Source of the DNA: Blastomussa wellsi
Lineage: Eukaryota; Cnidaria; Anthozoa; Scleractinia; Plerogyridae
Length of the DNA stretch: 64,000 nt
Assembly: GCA_947652115.1 (NCBI GenBank)
Contig: OX393562.1
Location: 26,034,003-26,098,002, forward strand
Direction of reading: 5' to 3'
Part shown: positions 60,201 to 64,000 of the stretch, piece by piece
How the letters are laid out: each line of letters opens with the position of its first letter
Position numbering within the stretch: the first letter of the stretch is position 1
Position numbers and translations under genes: made by a program
The notes under the pieces: model-generated
Databases searched by the model: none
Told to the model about the DNA's origin: nothing
Seen by the model: only the letters and a program-made list of their open reading frames with translations

Positions 60201-62303
60201 AGAGAGGTGGTCATTGTAGAGAGGTGGTCACTGTATAGAGGTGGCCATTGTAGAGAGGTGGTCATTGTAGAGAGGTGGTCATTGTAGAGAGGTGGTCATT
60301 GTAGAGAGGTGGCCATTGTAGAGAGGTGGTCATTGTAGAGAGGTGGTCATTGTAGAGAGGTGGCCATTGTAGAGAGGTGGCCATTGTAGAGAGGTGGCCA
60401 TTGTGGAGAGGTGTCCATTGTAGAGAGGTGGCCATTGTAGAGAGGTGGCCATTGTGGAGAGGTGGCCATTGTAGAGAGGTGGCCATTGTAGAGAGGTGGC
60501 CATTGTGGAGAGGTGGCCATTGTGGAGAGGTGGCCATTGTGGAGAGGTGGCCATTGTGGAGAGGTGGCCATTGTAGAGAGGTGGCCATTGTGGAGAGGTG
60601 GCCATTGTAGAGAGGTGGCCATTGTGGAGAGGTGGCCATTGTGGGGAGGTGTCCATTGTAGAGAGGTGGCCATTGTAGAGAGGTGGCCATTGTGGAGAGG
60701 TGACCATTGTGGAGAGGTGACCATTGTAGAGAGGTGGCCATTGTAGAGAGGTGGCCATTGTAGAGAGGTGGCCATTGTAGAGAGGTGGCCATTGTAGAGA
60801 GGTGGCCATTGTAGAGAGGTGGCCATTGTGGAGAGGTGACCATTGTGGAGAGGTGACCATTGTGGAGAGGTGACCATTGTAGAGAGCTGGCCATTGTGGA
60901 GAGGTGGCCATTGTAGAGAGGTGGCCATTGTAGAGAGGTGGCCATTGTGGAGAGGTGGCCATTGTGGAGAGGTGGCCATTGTGGAGAGGTGGCCATTGTG
61001 GAGAGGTGGCCATTGTAGAGAGGTGGCCATTGTAGAGAGGTGGCCATTGTAGAGAGGTGGCCATTGTAGAGGGGTGGCCATTGTGGAGAGGTGACCATTG
61101 TAGAGAGGTGGCCATTGTGGAGAGGTGGCCATTGTGGAGAGGTGACCATTGTAGAGAGGTGGCCATTGTAGAGAGGTGGCCATTGTGGAGAGGTGGCCAT
61201 TGTGGAGAAGTGGCCATTGTGGAGAGGCCACCTGCTTCTGTATGCAGCAGTTGCTATTTGTAGAGAGGTGGTCATTGTGGAGAGGTGGTCATTGTAGAGA
61301 GGTGGCCATTGTGGAGAAGTGGTCATTGTAGAGAGGTGGTCATTGTGGAGAAGTGGCCATTGTAGAGAGGTGGCCATTGTAGAGAGGTGGCCATTGTAGA
61401 GAGGTGGTCATTGTAGAGAGGTTGTCATTATAGATAGGTGACCATTGTGGAGAAGTTGCCATTGTGGAGAGGCCACCTGTCTTCATTGTTGCCACCTGAT
61501 TCTGTATGCAGCAGTTGCTAAGTAAATGAGCATATTAGTTGGAAGGCTCCCATGATGCTTCCTTCTCATGTCAGTCATTTACTTGGACCTCGATTTCCCA
61601 AACAGTAACACTCAGTGACTTCGTGTTTGACCTCTGTTCCAAAATAGTAGTCAACTTTAATTCAAAAACTAGAGTACCGGTAAGTTATGGTAATAAAGAG
61701 CCAATAATCGTGTCTTCTTTTCTTGTAACACAGGTTGTTCTTGTTAGTGGTCATCTAGACAGCTGGGATGTTGGCCAAGGCGCTATGGATGATGGAGGTG
61801 GTGCTTTCATTTCCTGGCAAGCACTGTCAGTGATACGTCAATTAAATCTGAGGCCCAAGCGTACTTTGCGTATGGTGCTGTGGACAGGTGAAGAAGAGGG
61901 TCTCCTTGGAGCACAGCAGTACTACAACCGTCACAAAGTAAATGTTGGTAACTTCAGCCTGGTGATGGAGTCCGACATTGGAACATTTATGCCTGAGGGT
62001 ATTCTCTTTCACGGTAGTGAAAAAGCAGTTAATATAATGAGGGAAGTTGTAAGTCTATTGAAACCAATAAATGTCACCAGCCTTATTGTCGGTGATGTTG
62101 GTGGCGACATCACCTTCTGGGTGCGTGATGGGGTACCAGGGGGGTCTTTAGCAAATGCCAACAGCAAGTACTTCTATTTTCACCATTCAAATGGTGACAC
62201 CATGACCGTCCAGGACCCTGATGCAATGGACCTATGTGCTGCTGTGTGGGCTGTTGTGGCTTACACTGTGGCAGATTTGGATGAAATTCTGCCACGAGAA
62301 TAG
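57281..62303 (+). CDS. CPQ: Carboxypeptidase Q (plasma glutamate carboxypeptidase), M28 metallopeptidase
   Basis: Four coding exons: 57281-57775, 59120-59297, 59626-59801 and 61734-62303. Phases fit and the product is 472 aa, the human length. It is a secreted or lysosomal dipeptidase that removes unsubstituted N-terminal residues from dipeptides, with two zinc ions. A signal peptide (MGLWTFALCLACLCSPLF) is followed by a propeptide-like segment and the PA-type insert (residues ~150-270). All expected metal and catalytic residues are present: His290 and Asp302 in SGHLDSWDVGQGAMDDGGG, Glu336/Glu337 in VLWTGEEEG, Asp364 in VMESDIGTF, His434 in YFHHSNGDTM. NVT at 118 is an N-glycosylation site. 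An in-frame ATG at 57251 lies upstream of the likely splice acceptor, so 57281 is preferred. No canonical AATAAA is seen soon after the stop. Confidence 0.95.
57828..58064 (+). mobile_element. tRNA-derived SINE in CPQ intron 1
   Basis: GTGCTGGACTCCAGATTGAA and GGTTTGGGTTCAAGCC are the degraded tRNA head. The body words (GTGTATAAATGGGTACCAG, GTGATGGACTAGCATCCCGT, GGGGGAGTAGAAATACTCCT, TTCATGCTACAGAAACCGGG) match the family members in CSTF3 introns. It begins about 50 bp after the exon 1 donor. Confidence 0.8.
59489..59575. mobile_element. Diverged half-copy of the 47938 MITE family (CPQ intron 2)
   Basis: TTATGGTC, GTGCACACGGG, AAGTATGGAGAG and GAGTTGCTC occur in the same order as in one half of the 101-bp MITE at 47938-48038. 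Inside, AGAGTTGCTCAAGG..GAGCAACTCT is a small hairpin. It ends 50 bp before CPQ exon 3. Confidence 0.55.
60131..61475. repeat. Minisatellite, ~79 copies of a 17-bp unit (CPQ intron 3)
   Basis: The unit GTAGAGAGGTGGCCATT is repeated almost without length change over 1.34 kb. Variation is concentrated at three sites: GTAGAG/GTGGAG, GGCC/GGTC/GACC, and occasional AGAAG for AGAGG. Because 17 is not a multiple of three and the unit has no stop in any frame of the - strand, all three - frames are open (longest 371 codons, 60262-61377). None is a gene: each is a 17-residue periodic peptide. The array is broken at 61228-61259 by a 32-bp piece that also occurs just right of the array (61491-61520). 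Confidence 0.95.
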
Positions 62304-62628
62304 TGACAACAGAACTATAAATAGTCATATCATGTGATATGTTTTAAAAAAGTTGTACCAGAATTTTTAACCATGCTCCAGGATAGTTTTCATGAGGTTT
62401 CGTTTCGTAGGGGTGGTGGTGTATTATTACAATGGAATTTATTATATTTTTTAAATTAATGTTAAAGTGCTTATTGTTTTGTAATGTAGTATTTCAAGTA
62501 AAAAGAGAACGACACATTTGATTTGACCATCTTCAGTTCAGCTGATACAAAGTTCCTTGATTGTTCAGCATGAAGAGTATGTGTGAAAGAAGCTAGCTAA
62601 CGCTGATTGCCCAATTTGATGAATGTTA
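62304..62628. other. CPQ 3' UTR / spacer
   Basis: This follows the CPQ stop codon and is presumably 3' UTR. No canonical AATAAA was found; an ATTATATT-type variant might serve. No gene seen. Confidence 0.4.
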
Positions 62629-62925
62629 CAGGCCCGTAGGCAGTTTTTTCAGGGGGTCCGGGGTTTCCCGGAAATTTTGTTTCTGAGACTATATTTGGTG
62701 CGTTCTGGCGGCAATATGATATAAAAACAGGCAGCCAAAGGCGAACTTAAAAACGTGGATATTACTCAAGCTTTTGAACTTTAAAATGGATTTTTTGGGC
62801 GCAGAGACTACTGACATGTGTTTAACAGTTTTAGAGAATGTTGGCCAACAAAAGAGTGGACCTCCACAGGCCGTGGGGGTCGGGGGCGCGGGCGCACCCG
62901 TCGCACCTCCCTTCCCTACGGGCCT
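62629..62925. mobile_element. hAT-like MITE with CAGGCCCGTAGG ends
   Basis: CAGGCCCGTAGG at 62629-62640 is inverted at 62914-62925 (CCTACGGGCCTG). RTGTTA lies beside both ends with a one-base offset. The G-rich right part (GTCGGGGGCGCGGGCGCACC) makes proline/glycine-rich spurious frames. The CAG..CTG ends suggest hAT. Noncoding. Confidence 0.65.
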
Positions 62926-64000
62926 GGTGTTAACAAAGCCCAGACATTGTATCAGTAACATGTAAATTATCCAGCAGTTTTCACGTGAATACCGAAAGTA
63001 GATTTTGGTTTGTTTTCCATTACTTTACTTAGTTATTGGTTTAAAAATCTTGCGCCACTTTTTAAACCAATAAGAAGTAAAACTAAAACCAATTGTGACT
63101 TGCGAACGCTTTCCCGCGCTTCATCCCAGCTGCATGTACTTCCTTCGCGTTTTGCTTCTTTCATTGGGTTGTCTGTGTCGTTTGTGATAACCCAGAATGA
63201 TTAGTTTGGTTTTGGCTTTAGAAAACTCAATTAAAAACTGCTTTATAGGCGATCATTGGGTCATTTGACTAATGTACCAAACCCCAGACTTTCCAAAAGT
63301 AAAATGTAAATTTACCAAATTTTTAAAATATTGCCAAACCATAAGCAACAAATGATTTATAAACGTGGAAGGTCACGTATTCGTGCAAATTAGAGAACAA
63401 TTGTTTGGTTGTTTGGTTGTCCAGCTTCCACGTATTACTTTTTCGTTTTTTATTGCATTTGTTTTAAACTGCAGTTTGAGGTTTCGTTCCACAACAAGTT
63501 CAGTTTATATATGATAGTCACATAGCTAGAACCATCATAGCTGATTAACAGGCTTGTAAGTTGAGTGGGGACCATAACACTTTGGGTATGCAAGATATCT
63601 GCAATGACATTTTTATATTTTGTATAATGTTTTTGTGTGGGCTTATATAGAGTTATTGAGTTATGAAAAGAATTGCGGCACTATTGGTTGTTTGCAATTT
63701 AAATTACACCTTATGGTTCTCATACCTGGGGCTAGCAATGGCGAAGATGGAAGTGAATTACACCATGGACAAAGTTGAAACTATATATCCCCAATGACTT
63801 ACGGCGTTCCTTTTATTTACGATGTAGACAACCATCCGTTTGAATACTATTTAGGAAACGAGTTGTGCCCCGGCAAACATGGATCTCTAATTTTTAGTAG
63901 ACGTATAAGTCTTCTTAACACTCTTAATACGAAGCTGAGTAGTTCAATTTGCTAATGAGAGATAATCCAGTTTTCGAATAAATTGGAGTGAGGCCAAAAC
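62926..64000. other. Spacer, no gene seen
   Basis: AT-rich sequence with short open frames only (for example 63010-63204), none with recognisable family features or splice borders. No repeat structure was clear. Confidence 0.4.

Noticed and set aside
60262..61377. 371-codon open frame and two ~295-codon frames on the - strand
   Set aside because: They are three readings of one 17-bp tandem array; the unit has no stop codon in any - frame, so openness is automatic. Not genes.
62689..62961. 90-codon proline/glycine-rich frame
   Set aside because: It lies within the hAT-like MITE at 62629-62925 and derives from its G-rich terminal region.

Overview
The window is animal nuclear DNA, most likely from an anthozoan cnidarian and probably a stony coral. 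The genes are intron-rich and align over their full length with vertebrate orthologues. Introns have ordinary GT-AG borders, the background is AT-rich, and non-coding DNA is crowded with short inverted-repeat elements, tRNA-derived SINEs, and LINE and Penelope-like remnants. The cnidarian assignment is inference from gene structure and repeat style.

Layout, left to right. (1) Positions 1-1139 hold introns and the last exon of an unidentified + strand gene ending in a membrane anchor. (2) After about 5.7 kb of repeat-bearing spacer come TMEM19 (- strand, two coding exons) and CCDC34 (+ strand, one exon), head to head across 202 bp. (3) LTO1 (- strand, five exons, 138 aa) lies at 13.3-16.8 kb, with at least four nonautonomous DNA elements in its introns. 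(4) MYLIP/IDOL (+ strand, four exons, 486 aa) lies at 20.4-25.2 kb. (5) A 5'-truncated Penelope-like element lies at 26.6-27.7 kb. (6) BORCS5 (+ strand, one exon, 210 aa) lies at 28.3-28.9 kb. (7) CSTF3 (- strand, 26 coding exons, 725 aa) fills 30.2-56.5 kb. (8) CPQ (+ strand, four coding exons, 472 aa) lies at 57.3-62.3 kb, divergent from CSTF3, with a 1.3-kb minisatellite of 17-bp units in its last intron. (9) The rest is spacer with one more TIR element.

The genes are unrelated housekeeping and regulatory functions: mRNA 3'-end cleavage (CSTF3), Fe-S delivery for ribosome and tRNA maturation (LTO1), FERM-RING ubiquitin ligation (MYLIP), lysosome positioning (BORCS5), a secreted or lysosomal dipeptidase (CPQ), a coiled-coil protein (CCDC34) and a membrane protein (TMEM19). 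There is no operon. Coordination is suggested only by two head-to-head pairs that could share promoters.

I assembled exons by hand from splice borders, reading phase and family alignment from memory. The TMEM19, LTO1, MYLIP, CSTF3 and CPQ models are each phase-consistent throughout and close to the vertebrate lengths (CPQ has 472 codons with all zinc ligands at the human positions). I see no convincing new biological system. The most unusual material is repetitive: a SINE locus with three copies of one 11-bp target, a Penelope-like remnant with a hammerhead-like core and 133-bp inverted arms, the 17-bp array that is open in all frames, and the density of fold-back elements in CSTF3 introns.
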